Below, piece after piece: positions 9,442 through 17,751 of a DNA stretch of 64,000 nt. Origin of the DNA: Salicibibacter cibi (GTDB lineage: Bacteria > Bacillota > Bacilli > Bacillales > Marinococcaceae). Every line of letters begins with the position of its first letter. Position 1 is the stretch's first letter. The notes beneath the pieces were generated by a model. It was not told the DNA's origin. It did no database searches and saw only the letters and a program-made list of their open reading frames with translations. The stretch lies in the NCBI RefSeq assembly GCF_016495865.1, contig NZ_CP054706.1, forward strand, positions 372,001 to 436,000, in the 5' to 3' direction. The position numbers and the translations under genes were made by a program.

Positions 9442-10335
9442 ATGTATAAGCAAATTCTTGTCGTCGTTGACGGGTCCGAGCAATCGGATCAAGCATTAGA
9501 AAAAGCAAGCCGCACTGCTGAACGATATGGTGCCGGTCTCGTCATCGGCCACGTCATTGACACGCGCAGTTTTCCAAAACTAAGTCTATATGGGGATAAC
9601 CTGTGGGATGAGATCAAAAAGAGCGCAGATGAATTGGTTGAAAATAGTAAAAAGCAAGCGGAAGCACTTGGGATAAAGGATATCCAAACAATTGTGAAGT
9701 CAGGGAATCCCCGGGTTGAAATCCCGAAAACACTCGTCGATGAATATGACGCAGATTTATTAGTTGCCGGGGGGAGCGGGTTGAATACAACCGAAAGGAT
9801 ATTGGTTGGAAGCGTAACGGAAGCTAGTGTACGCCGGTCGGCAAGCGATGTGCTTACCGTTAAAGGTGAGGCGGATGCAACTTTATATCGGAACATCCTC
9901 GTGGCCGTGGACGGTTCCGAGCAATCGGAACAAGCATTGGCTAAGGCGATCGATGTGGCAAAGATAGCAGAAGCAACCCTTAAAATCGCGCATGTGGTTG
10001 AAGTACAGGGGGGCCCTTATACTTATGGGGCATTAGAGATGCAAAAGCATGAATCGGATGGGGAAGCACCGGATAAAGATACTGAACAGCAGGAAATGTT
10101 AGGAAAATACAAGCGAAAGGCGGAGGATGAAGGGGTAAAAGATGTTGAAACAATTCTCTATTACGGGAACCCTCGGACGGAAATTCCGCGTACCCTTACA
10201 GTTGAAAACGACATCGACTTGCTCGTTACCGCGGCAACCGGACGAGGTGCAATGAAACGGCTCTTTACCGGCAGTGTGGCCCATGCCTCCGTTCACCACG
10301 CGCCTTCCGATATTCTTACGGTAAGAAATGGATGA
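9442..10335 (+). CDS. Universal stress protein with two UspA domains
   Basis: A 297-residue tandem UspA protein, close paralogue of the 3293 gene. It has MYKQILVVVDGSEQS and AGGSGLNTTERILVGS in domain one, YRNILVAVDGSEQS and TAATGRGAMKRLFTGS in domain two. An acidic insertion (ESDGEAPDKDTEQQ) sits in the linker region of domain two. AAAGGAGG eight bases before ATG 9442 fixes the start. Its position closing the usp-ggt-lctP-lctP-usp set suggests that a segment carrying usp and permease was duplicated, or that stress protein and permease functions are linked. Confidence 0.87.
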   Translation: MYKQILVVVDGSEQSDQALEKASRTAERYGAGLVIGHVIDTRSFPKLSLYGDNLWDEIKKSADELVENSKKQAEALGIKDIQTIVKSGNPRVEIPKTLVDEYDADLLVAGGSGLNTTERILVGSVTEASVRRSASDVLTVKGEADATLYRNILVAVDGSEQSEQALAKAIDVAKIAEATLKIAHVVEVQGGPYTYGALEMQKHESDGEAPDKDTEQQEMLGKYKRKAEDEGVKDVETILYYGNPRTEIPRTLTVENDIDLLVTAATGRGAMKRLFTGSVAHASVHHAPSDILTVRNG

Positions 10336-10379
10336 CTTGAGTCTAGTGCAGGGTGGTTGGGAGCAGCCGTCAAGGCTGA

Positions 10380-11215
10380 GAATCTAATGGAGTGAGAGTC
10401 TCCTATTGTCAATTGACCGATTCAGACAATTAGCATATCCGATGCGTGAGGAGGTAACAAATCACGTTCTGCTCGGAAGTAAAAGTCGCGGCGGCCTGTA
10501 TGACACAGAGAATGCAAGGTCAAAACAGCCTGTGCGGCGAGCAAACCTAGAGGCCAGAAGGCTTTAACGAATACTGCAGTCCTGAAAATGCACCCCTTCA
10601 GAAGCTGTTGAAGGGATAATGCGATTCGCCGACCTGTTCAGCCACTGGGGAAGGCCGAAGTCCTGTGGGAAGAAACGGTCAAAGGCACCACAGGAGAAGC
10701 CGGGATATGGGTTCTGGCATCTAGGGAAAGATTTTCAGAGATAACGACGGGAAGGTCCTACTTCCAGCTGGGACGACAACAACCAGCAAAGACCGGTCAT
10801 ATAAGGTAACAACGAAAGTGAACGGAGGATTTAGGATTGACGCATGAGGTCGTAGTAGCGAGGAGGAAGGGGTAATGCCCTTCTAAGGGTTTGTACATCC
10901 TTCAGCTTATGGTAACGCCGTGAGTTGAGCGAAGGGCCTCTGGGCACTTGGATGCTTTGAGGGCAAAGGACACAGAGACTTTAACAACCCAATAGGAAAG
11001 CTCATGGATGAGTAAACTTGTTATCAATGGGGGAACGTGGGTGTCGTCACTTAAGCCTGGGGTGACGAAGGAAGGCTCATTTATGATTGATCCAAGGTCA
11101 GAACCGGACTCGGGAAATCCGACCGTCCGGGATCGTAGGGGGGGCTTCAGGAAACGTGGCCAATTTGGTGCGCGCGCCTGACTATCTATCCCGACAAAAT
11201 TTCCTGTTTCCCTAA
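10380..11215 (+). mobile_element. Group II intron-like remnant without reverse transcriptase
   Basis: About 0.8 kb without a credible protein. Several stretches look like the structured 5' half and ORF-leader of bacterial group II introns: a purine-rich stem-loop series from about 10440, GACGCATGAGGTCGTAGTAG at 10839, and GACTCGGGAAATCCGACCGT near 11107, which occurs in leaders of intron maturase genes. No maturase domain and no domain V hairpin (GAGCCGTATGC-type) was found, so the element would be truncated and inactive. This is recalled similarity only. Confidence 0.45.
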
Positions 11216-11232
11216 GCATGCAACAAGCAACG

Positions 11233-11277
11233 ATTCGTGCCCTAACGACTTCCGCTATCCCGCGTTAGGGCACGAAT
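11233..11277. repeat. Perfect 15-bp inverted repeat (hairpin)
   Basis: ATTCGTGCCCTAACG at 11233-11247 is exactly complementary to CGTTAGGGCACGAAT at 11263-11277, with a 15-base loop. No long T tract follows on either strand. It may be a terminator remnant (the usual landing site of group IIC introns, which would fit the neighbouring remnant) or an end of a lost element. Confidence 0.6.
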
Positions 11278-11369
11278 ACTTATTTTGACACCATAATTAT
11301 AGATGGTCGCCGTTTATTTACGACGTGGTGCACTAATTAATTCTAATGTACGTATGACGTTACCTTTTG

Positions 11370-11651
11370 CTAGATGAGCAATAAACCATTCATATCAAGG
11401 ATTTTTATTTGTTTATTCGTGAGCTGTTGAATGACCCCTTGATCTTCAAGAACAGAAAGTCTGCGGCTAATCGTTTCAGGGGTGGTGCCCAAATAGGAGG
11501 CGAGGTCAGCTCTGGTCATTGGCAGTTCAAGTACCTCATTAATATTTTCCCTAATTGCCCATAGACGTTGATTGCCAGTAGACCTTGATGCTGATGGAAT
11601 CGATCTTCGATTTTTTTGCGCAACCCACACAAGAAATGGGGTGAATGTCAA
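11370..11651 (-). pseudogene. C-terminal fragment of a Crp/Fnr-family regulator
   Basis: The readable part contains the Fnr-type helix-turn-helix: LPMTRADLASYLGTTPETIS followed by RRLSVLEDQGVI. The cyclic-nucleotide-like sensor domain and the dimerisation helix are missing; the first 30 codons do not resemble the family. Full proteins are about 230 residues, here at most 93. The fragment therefore has the DNA-recognition half only and is probably dead. It lies beside other decayed genes and within 1.7 kb of a perfect Fnr box (13031-13044), which suggests the remains of an anaerobic respiration locus. Confidence 0.75.
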
Positions 11652-11700
11652 AAACGGCTTTTTTCATCTTTTATGCATCCTTTCCGGTTTTTTCTGAATT

Positions 11701-12465
11701 CTATTGAAATTGAAAAACCATCGTTAGAATCAAAATTAGACTGTGGGCGGCATGATGGAAAGCAGCGAGGTTGATTGGGCTAAACCCATCCGAAACATAA
11801 AAATGGCGGACGAGTGCAATGGCAACGAGAAGGGAAGCGATGACCAAAAGGGATTGGAAGATGAGCAAGCTACTCGTGTAGGCAGCAGCCAAGATAGCGA
11901 TGAGTAGACGTATGGCATTTCTCTTGCCGATACGGATTGGCACCGTTCGACGCGTGGTGCTGTCTTTTTGGATATCACGAATATTATTCGTCAAGATCAT
12001 GAGGCCTAAACTGGATAGGGATCGTTTCCCGGCAGAATAGCAATAACCGATCATGAGACCGACAACTCCGATGGGGATAATCCAAAAACTGCTCTTTGAC
12101 GCGAGCCAAAGCGTTAGTGCGGAAACGAGCATCGTGAGTGCGATAGAAACATAAGGCACTTGTGCGTAGTGCGGTCCTCTAAGAGTGGCGGTATTCTTTA
12201 ATGCCTCCCATTTCCCTTCTTCTTGGCCTTTCATATAATCAAAATAATCATTTAGCATGTTAACGGCTGCCTGGATCAGCAAGCTTGTGACGATTAGAAC
12301 AATAAAAAGAAGAATATTAATCTCTACATACTGGGCCGCTAGTAATGTGCCGGCGGTAACAGACATGATCGAGCCTGTTAATGTCGGCGGGCGAATCATC
12401 CGAAACCAGGTTGCGTGATAGATATAGGCATCGGACATTTCCTTGTAACCGAATAATTGTGCCAC
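11701..12465 (-). CDS. MenA/UbiA-like prenyltransferase with internal deletion
   Basis: A membrane prenyltransferase of the 1,4-dihydroxy-2-naphthoate type. The first prenyl-diphosphate site is intact (NMLNDYFDYMKGQ), as is the second aspartate-rich motif (LTNNIRDIQKDS). Between residues about 145 and 155 it jumps from YCYSAGKRSLSSLG to LMILTNNIRDI. The usual GE-FLFFG-GTYY helix pair of roughly 50-60 residues is missing in frame. The total of 254 residues is short of the usual ~300. GTG at 12465 follows AAGGAAG; ATG 12438 is possible. With two helices lost it is likely inactive, and it may be a paralogue of a functional menA elsewhere. Confidence 0.65.
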   Translation of the reverse strand: MAQLFGYKEMSDAYIYHATWFRMIRPPTLTGSIMSVTAGTLLAAQYVEINILLFIVLIVTSLLIQAAVNMLNDYFDYMKGQEEGKWEALKNTATLRGPHYAQVPYVSIALTMLVSALTLWLASKSSFWIIPIGVVGLMIGYCYSAGKRSLSSLGLMILTNNIRDIQKDSTTRRTVPIRIGKRNAIRLLIAILAAAYTSSLLIFQSLLVIASLLVAIALVRHFYVSDGFSPINLAAFHHAAHSLILILTMVFQFQ

Positions 12466-12484
12466 TTTATCAACACTTCCTTTT

Positions 12485-12980
12485 TTACAGCATTACCATC
12501 AGGGTCAAAAGAATCGCAAACCCGAGTCCTTCGACGCTTTCCACTAGAGCCAAGATGATAAGCGCACGGTTTAACGGGCGGACGTGCCCCCTTTCAGCAG
12601 CCGTCCATAAACGGTTATTGGATAACATGTTTAATCCTCGACGGTAGCCGACAAAAGTACCTCATAGCAGCGTTAAAATACCGGTGATAAGCGCGGCGAG
12701 CCAAAGATTTCCATAGGTAGTGTGCCAGAGCGTGTCCCAACTTGTTATCGGTCCGAGAACGGTTCCGAGCACTGTGCCTGTCAAAATAACGCCAACCCCT
12801 GCCAAAGTAAAAAATGATGGCTATGTTTAATATAGCGGCGAGTGTTCGTCGCTGCTCCTGAATAGCAAATCTTTTTACCGCGGGAAATACGTCCCATCCG
12901 ATGAAGAGCAATCCTCCTACCCAAATGATTGCGAGGAAAATATGCACCCATAGCACCGTTTGAAAGATTGACCAGCTCAT
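12485..12980 (-). pseudogene. CopD-like four-helix membrane protein, frameshifted
   Basis: The gene starts at ATG 12980 (GGGGG eight bases upstream) with SWSIFQTVLWVHIFLAIIWV, typical of small CopD/DUF-type membrane proteins. In the T6 tract near 12807 the frame shifts; the continuation LAGVGVILTGTVLGTVLGPI is in another frame. A TGA at 12664-12662 then interrupts LL-stop-GTFVGYRRG, where tryptophan would be expected. After it, homology-like sequence runs on to a TAA at 12487-12485. Two lesions make it a pseudogene. Its promoter region keeps a consensus Fnr box. Confidence 0.7.
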
Positions 12981-13002
12981 GAATGAAGCCCCCTTCACTT
13001 TC

Positions 13003-13044
13003 ATTATGAGGAAAAAGGATTGGTTTTTCCTTGATGGAGATCAA
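13003..13044 (-). promoter_or_regulatory. Fnr-box promoter for the CopD-like gene
   Basis: TTGATGGAGATCAA at 13031-13044 matches the Fnr consensus TTGAT-N4-ATCAA exactly. On the minus strand a CATAAT -10 is at 13008-13003, and the predicted start of transcription is near 12996. This places the box centre close to -41.5, the classic position for activation by Fnr/Crp proteins. Confidence 0.65.
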
Positions 13045-13126
13045 GTTTTACAGTGTGGAAAGCAGGCGCGTTGATTTACCTTAAAATACCTCCTGGTATG
13101 ATGCTCAGTATCAGATAAGTCCTTTG

Positions 13127-13204
13127 GAACACGATCTGCGGACTCAAAGCGTTGCACTGAAGCCAGATGGGTCTTCAGGCTCGGGTTTTGGGGACTCAGA
13201 ATGG
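13127..13204 (-). repeat. Diverged two-unit copy of the 52-bp hairpin repeat
   Basis: Read on the plus strand, GATCTGCGGACTCAAAG is followed by GGGTCTTCAGGCTCGGG and a second GGACTC exactly 52 bases after the first. These blocks match the reverse complement of the 52-bp units at 42108-42655, with the same period but many changes in between. The surrounding 334-base gap before the next gene holds no other feature apart from the promoter at 13348. Confidence 0.6.
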
Positions 13205-13344
13205 CTCCCGACCTCCAAATTAGTTCACAAATGTAATAAAACACGGATTCTTGGTGAAATTTGGATAATCAACGTGCCTGTGTGGAAAGGTTTTTAGCGG
13301 CAAGAATAAAGACTTCAAAGTGAGTTAGAAAATAATACTGAACG

Positions 13345-13378
13345 TGGTATAATGAAAAGAAACGACAGGAGAATAAAC
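13345..13378 (+). promoter_or_regulatory. Promoter and leader of the Rpn gene
   Basis: TATAAT at 13348-13353 is followed by a short leader with GACAGGAG before ATG 13379. The same sequence, from GGTATAATG to the start codon, precedes the inverted paralogue that starts at 18857; similarity ends upstream of the -10, so each copy has its own -35 region. Confidence 0.55.
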
Positions 13379-14419
13379 ATGCGTCCAAAACTGCTGAAGC
13401 GGGTGTCCCTTGATCGATTAATGGACCTAAAAGTTGACTATGCGTTTAAACAGCTGTTCGGAAGTGAGAAAAATAAAGAGATAACCGTCGTTTTCTTAAA
13501 TGCTGTTCTTCAACGAAACGAACATCACCGCATTAAAGAAATCGCGTTCGCAAATGTGGAAAACGCCGCCGATTATGAGGAAGACAAAGAGTCACGTCTT
13601 GATATCGTTGCCGTAACGGATGCCAATGAGTGGATCAATATTGAAATTCAATTTTCGAACAAATACGATATGGTTAAAAGATCGCTGTACTATTGGTCGG
13701 GGTTGTACCAAAAGCAACTAACCAGACGAATGTCATATACTCAGTTACAACCGGTGATCGCGATTAATATCATGAATTTTGATTTATTCAAAGAAATGGA
13801 TCGTTTCCACACGTCCTATCGCCTGTATGAAGACCATGATCACACCCTGCTTACGGACGTTATGGAATTTCACTTTCTCGAAATGCCAAAGTTGATTCGT
13901 GCTTGGAAGGAAGACAAATTAGATCCGTGGAATGATATGTTGGCACGTTGGCTGTTGTTATTAGGGATTGTCGATCATCGCAAAAATAAGGTCTATGAAG
14001 ATATTTATAAAAAATTGGAGGAGATCGCCATGGAAGATGAAACCCTTCGGAATGCGTTTCAAGATTGGGAAACGTTAAGTGCATCGCAGGAAGAATGGCT
14101 CGCCTATGAAGGCCGACTCAAACGGGTGTTGGATGATGAATCTGCGCGCATAGATTCGGAAATTCGAGAGAAAGAAGCACGAAAAGAAGGAGAAAAAGAG
14201 GGCCGACAAGAAGGACATAAAGAAGGACGACACGAAGGGCGACAAGAAGAAATCGCCGAGTCTACCATCATGTTTTTAAAAGCCAAATTTCCTGGCCACT
14301 CCATGGATGTCATATCGAATAAAATGAAAACCGTCGAAAGCCTCGAATCGATGAAAAAGCTGCAAAAAGACTTAGTTCAAGCTGAAACGTGGACGGAAGT
14401 GAAGGAATTGTTGGAATAG
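13379..14419 (+). CDS. Rpn/YhgA-family PD-(D/E)XK nuclease
   Basis: A 346-residue member of the recombination-promoting nuclease/putative transposase family (PF04754/PF12784-type). It has the N-terminal DYAFKQLFGSEKNKEI, the nuclease core SRLDIVAVTDANEWINIEIQ (D...ExQ) and MVKRSLYYWSGLYQKQL. A C-terminal repetitive arm rich in KEG/QEG units (about residues 265-300) is followed by a helical tail. ATG 13379 has GACAGGAG upstream, and the TATAAT at 13348 excludes a start before it. Family members cleave DNA and are variably described as recombination-promoting enzymes or as toxins and phage-defence factors. It converges on the SNF2 helicase pair. Confidence 0.85.
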   Translation: MRPKLLKRVSLDRLMDLKVDYAFKQLFGSEKNKEITVVFLNAVLQRNEHHRIKEIAFANVENAADYEEDKESRLDIVAVTDANEWINIEIQFSNKYDMVKRSLYYWSGLYQKQLTRRMSYTQLQPVIAINIMNFDLFKEMDRFHTSYRLYEDHDHTLLTDVMEFHFLEMPKLIRAWKEDKLDPWNDMLARWLLLLGIVDHRKNKVYEDIYKKLEEIAMEDETLRNAFQDWETLSASQEEWLAYEGRLKRVLDDESARIDSEIREKEARKEGEKEGRQEGHKEGRHEGRQEEIAESTIMFLKAKFPGHSMDVISNKMKTVESLESMKKLQKDLVQAETWTEVKELLE

Positions 14420-14491
14420 CGTTGATGCATGCAAATGGGAGGGGATCTCCGCGAAATCTGGGGTCTAGCATTGCGTCTCAGTACACAAAAA

Positions 14492-14518
14492 AACGTACCG
14501 ATCATTTATCGGTACGTT
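14492..14518 (-). terminator. Terminator of the helicase-partner operon
   Basis: AACGTACCGAT and ATCGGTACGTT form a perfect 11-bp stem with a 5-base loop. On the minus strand it is followed by TTTTTTGTG, a proper rho-independent terminator. The stop codon of the partner gene (14506) lies in the loop, so the terminator overlaps the coding end. Confidence 0.8.
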
Positions 14519-15507
14519 GTATCGTTTAGCACGTTTTTTGACGAGGTGGGCGATGAACGTTGCGTCGTAAACTGTTTCGTGATCGGATTGTAATAGAAGA
14601 TCTTTTCTTGCTGTTCTCCGCGGAACTGGATATCCACTCGGTATTCAATAATCGGGATGCAATAAAGGATCGCGTGTTCAAGGGCAGGTTCAATTTGGAC
14701 GTCATATTTATTTTTAATATCAAGCAGTTGTTTGTCGCGCTCAAGGGCAATGGCGTTCGTTTTCGCTTCAATGTCTTTCTTTTTCTCTTCTGTTAGGCCT
14801 TTTCGCGAAGCTCTCTTTTTGTTTTCTTCCATTAACTCTGTATAGTATTCTTTGATGCGATCAATATCTTGTTGGAATTCTTGATCCTCCAGGCGGGTGT
14901 TCTTTTCATTTTCCGCTTGCTGCTGAACGTTGGCCATGGCGACTTCAAATCCGTGTTGAAGATCGAATGTTTTCGGAAAAGGTAGATTGTACAGGGGTGC
15001 CTGCTGATAAATGATGCGGTTTTGTTGTTCTTGAATCGTATGATCAACTTGATCGGTCAATAAATTCACCCATATTTCTTTCGGAGACGCTTCTTTTTGA
15101 TCGGAAATATAAAAAACCTTAAACTGAAACATCTCCCAGGCGCCCATGATCTGCCGTTCTTCAGTAATCGTCATTTTCCCCGCCTCATCCGGCATGCTTT
15201 GTTGGATTTTCTTGAGCGGGTTCGCGAGTTCGAGACGTTCAATCTCTACAAAACGAACGGTGCTTTTTGCTTTTTCGCTTGCCAGCTCTAACAATTGATC
15301 CAAAAAGTAGCTCCCAAAGGTGACAAACTCCGCTTCAGGTTTTTCCTGGCTGACTTCAAAATCGAATGCAAGCGTCAAATCGGTTCGACCTTGAAAATAA
15401 TTTTTATATTCTTCGGGAATGAGCACCTGGCAGAGGGCATATTCCTCGGGGATCACGACGCCGCCCAACGTTTCAACCACTTCCGAAACATATTTTTGCA
15501 GCTCCAA
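14506..15507 (-). CDS. SNF2 helicase-associated protein of unknown function
   Basis: A 333-residue soluble protein directly after the SNF2 helicase gene (12-base gap, same strand), so the two are probably co-translated partners. The N-terminal half (1-190) is mixed alpha/beta with no motif that I recognise. Residues about 200-280 are strongly charged and likely coiled coil (IKEYYTELMEENKKRASRKG; ALERDKQLLDIKNKYDVQ). A short beta-rich end (IEYRVDIQFRG) and FYYNPITKQF follow. The pairing recalls YqhH (SNF2 helicase) with YqhG in Bacillus, but I cannot show homology. Function is unknown; a role in DNA repair, transcription recycling or defence is inference from the helicase. Confidence 0.7.
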   Translation of the reverse strand: MELQKYVSEVVETLGGVVIPEEYALCQVLIPEEYKNYFQGRTDLTLAFDFEVSQEKPEAEFVTFGSYFLDQLLELASEKAKSTVRFVEIERLELANPLKKIQQSMPDEAGKMTITEERQIMGAWEMFQFKVFYISDQKEASPKEIWVNLLTDQVDHTIQEQQNRIIYQQAPLYNLPFPKTFDLQHGFEVAMANVQQQAENEKNTRLEDQEFQQDIDRIKEYYTELMEENKKRASRKGLTEEKKKDIEAKTNAIALERDKQLLDIKNKYDVQIEPALEHAILYCIPIIEYRVDIQFRGEQQEKIFYYNPITKQFTTQRSSPTSSKNVLNDTTYR

Positions 15508-15519
15508 GTTACTCCCTCC

Positions 15520-17583
15520 CTAAAATAAGTGCTTGTCCAACTTTTTGATTTTGTTGAGCTGTTCTTTGTTCTGCAACATTTGCTCGCCGATGGCATCCAT
15601 TTCTCGTTCCATTGTGTCTTGGTCCTCGGCATCGACCCACGTATTCATGACAATGTCGGAGAAATCTTCTTTTGCTTCTATGTCTCCAAGGATCATATCG
15701 ACTTCTCCGACGACCAACTCAAACATATTAACCTTACGGTCCAAAATATGGAGGATGTAGTGTTCGAGCGTGTTTTCGGCGACCAGATTATAAACATAGA
15801 CATCCCGTTGTTGCCCGATACGATGGATCCGGCCGATGCGTTGTTCGATGGCCATTGGATTCCAAGGCAGATCATAATTGATCATCGTATTGCAAAATTG
15901 CAGGTTTCGCCCTTCGCCGCCAACTTCTGTGCTCACTAAGACTTGGGCACGATCCCTGAAAAAGTTCACTTGTTCTTCTTTTTCTTTTCGCTTTAATCCG
16001 CCGTGAAATTCAGCGACAGCAAAATCGTGATCTTTCAAGACGGATGCCAAAAGCTGTTGGGTCTTTTTGTATTTGGTGAAAACGAGTACCTTCTCTTTCG
16101 TTTGCGAAAGAAGCGAAATCAGCTCACGCACCTTGGCGTTCTCGGTGGCGTCCTTTTCGGTGATGACTCGTGCTTGTTCATATATAGCTTTTAGGTTCTG
16201 ACGATCGATGTCATTTAACTTTTCGTTCGACACTTGGTTCGATAAAGATTGGACGAGCGTGTAAAAGGAACTTCCCATTTGTTCTTGTAATGTCTTGAGT
16301 TGAAAGCGGCTCATGCTCGGTTTCTCGTCATTATATTTGCGGCGGATAAAGGTGCTTAGTTCGTCATAAACCTTTTGCTCGTCAGCTGACAAAGACACGG
16401 TGGTCGTCTGGGCTTTTCGCTTCGTGAATTGCACATCCACATTGTTTCGTTTATTTCGAATCATCACATCCGAGAGCAGTCGTTTCAGTTGGTCCACGTT
16501 TTTAGCTTCCATGCCTTGGTTGTCCTCGACAAATTGTTTCTTGAAATAACGATACGTTTTAAGCTGCCCCGGTTTTAATAGTGTGATGAGATTGTACAGC
16601 TCTTCGAGGTTGTTTTGCACTGGTGTTGCCGTTAGCAGGAAAATATATTTTTTGTAAATTTCATTGATAAATTGCCAGGCAAGGGTATTGCGGTTTTTGA
16701 GATGATGGGCTTCATCGACGATCACTAAGTCGTATTGGACATTAGTGATTGCGCTGCGATGGTTTTTTCGCTTTGCGGTCGCCAGCGATGCAATCACTTT
16801 CGGGAATTCGGCCCAAGCTTTATCTCCTTGTTTTTTAAAAGCAGGGGAATCTGCACGGATAAAGTCTTGATTGAACTTGCGTTTCATTTCATCTTCCCAT
16901 TGCTGTACGAGGGATGGTGGGCACAAAATAAGAATTTTATTGGCTAAGCCTCTCATGATGTATTCTTGCATGGCGATTCCGGCTTCGATGGTTTTGCCCA
17001 AACCGACTTCATCACATAGGAGCGCGCGCCCTTTGAAACGATTCATGACGGATTTTACCGTGTTCGTTTGATACTCAAAAATTTCCAAATCACGCAAATG
17101 AGGCAAGCTGATGAGACTGTCTTGGTCATTATTGGAATCAGATTTAAATTGCTGCGCAATCTTGTAGAGATCAAACCATTTATCATCGCTTTGTTCGAAG
17201 TTGCTTAAAGCATCCAAAACTTCATGTGTGCGTTCTTTCGTTTCAAGCGGGAGGTCGTATTGATTGATCGGTTCCCAGGATGGGGCAGGGGGCATCGTAA
17301 TCTTGATTTTTTCTTGATCCATCTGCTCAATCAATAAGTAATGGCTATCATAATGGTTAAAAAAACCCTTGATCCCTCTTCCTTGAATCGTTTGATCATC
17401 CCAATGAATGGTAAATTCACGCTCGGCGTCATTGTCATTTATAAATAAATAGGTTTGTTTTTTAGCGTCCGTGTCCGGACTGATGGCTCGGAAAAAAGTG
17501 AGCAATCTCTCATCCATTTCGAGCGCGTTAAGTTCCAATAATTCTTTATTCAGCTGAAATAGATAGGGTTGGATCGCGATCAC
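15520..17583 (-). CDS. SNF2-family DNA helicase/ATPase (RapA-like)
   Basis: A 687-residue protein. After an N-terminal region of about 175 residues without recognised motifs, the SNF2 core follows: motif I DEVGLGKTIEAG, motif II DEAHH, motif III LLTATPVQN, motif V STEVGGEGRNLQFC and motif VI QRIGRIHRIGQ. Such enzymes move along double-stranded DNA and remodel protein-DNA complexes; RapA frees RNA polymerase, others act in defence. ATG 17583 is weakly supported: upstream AGGGAAGTG is close. The partner gene follows at 12 bases. Rpn-family genes lie on both sides in inverted orientation. Confidence 0.9.
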   Translation of the reverse strand: MIAIQPYLFQLNKELLELNALEMDERLLTFFRAISPDTDAKKQTYLFINDNDAEREFTIHWDDQTIQGRGIKGFFNHYDSHYLLIEQMDQEKIKITMPPAPSWEPINQYDLPLETKERTHEVLDALSNFEQSDDKWFDLYKIAQQFKSDSNNDQDSLISLPHLRDLEIFEYQTNTVKSVMNRFKGRALLCDEVGLGKTIEAGIAMQEYIMRGLANKILILCPPSLVQQWEDEMKRKFNQDFIRADSPAFKKQGDKAWAEFPKVIASLATAKRKNHRSAITNVQYDLVIVDEAHHLKNRNTLAWQFINEIYKKYIFLLTATPVQNNLEELYNLITLLKPGQLKTYRYFKKQFVEDNQGMEAKNVDQLKRLLSDVMIRNKRNNVDVQFTKRKAQTTTVSLSADEQKVYDELSTFIRRKYNDEKPSMSRFQLKTLQEQMGSSFYTLVQSLSNQVSNEKLNDIDRQNLKAIYEQARVITEKDATENAKVRELISLLSQTKEKVLVFTKYKKTQQLLASVLKDHDFAVAEFHGGLKRKEKEEQVNFFRDRAQVLVSTEVGGEGRNLQFCNTMINYDLPWNPMAIEQRIGRIHRIGQQRDVYVYNLVAENTLEHYILHILDRKVNMFELVVGEVDMILGDIEAKEDFSDIVMNTWVDAEDQDTMEREMDAIGEQMLQNKEQLNKIKKLDKHLF

Positions 17584-17751
17584 TTCCCTTGTGAAATATA
17601 GAAAAGAAAACTACTTTCTATTCTATCAAAATATTTCCGCGTTGGGAATTTGTTGTTTAACCACATTATAAGAAAAAAAGAGCGATTGGGGGGTTCGGAA
17701 AGTGTTTCACCTCGAAAGACCGAAGTATCACCTTTTCATTTGGCTCCTTCA

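Noticed and set aside
10902..11219. 105-codon minus-strand ORF
   Set aside because: It is antisense to the intron-like remnant. Such frames are common spurious predictions in this kind of sequence, and there is no ribosome binding site.
15529..15939. 136-codon plus-strand ORF and similar antisense frames within the helicase, moa and usp genes
   Set aside because: Shadows of strongly supported genes in other frames; no start signals or domains.
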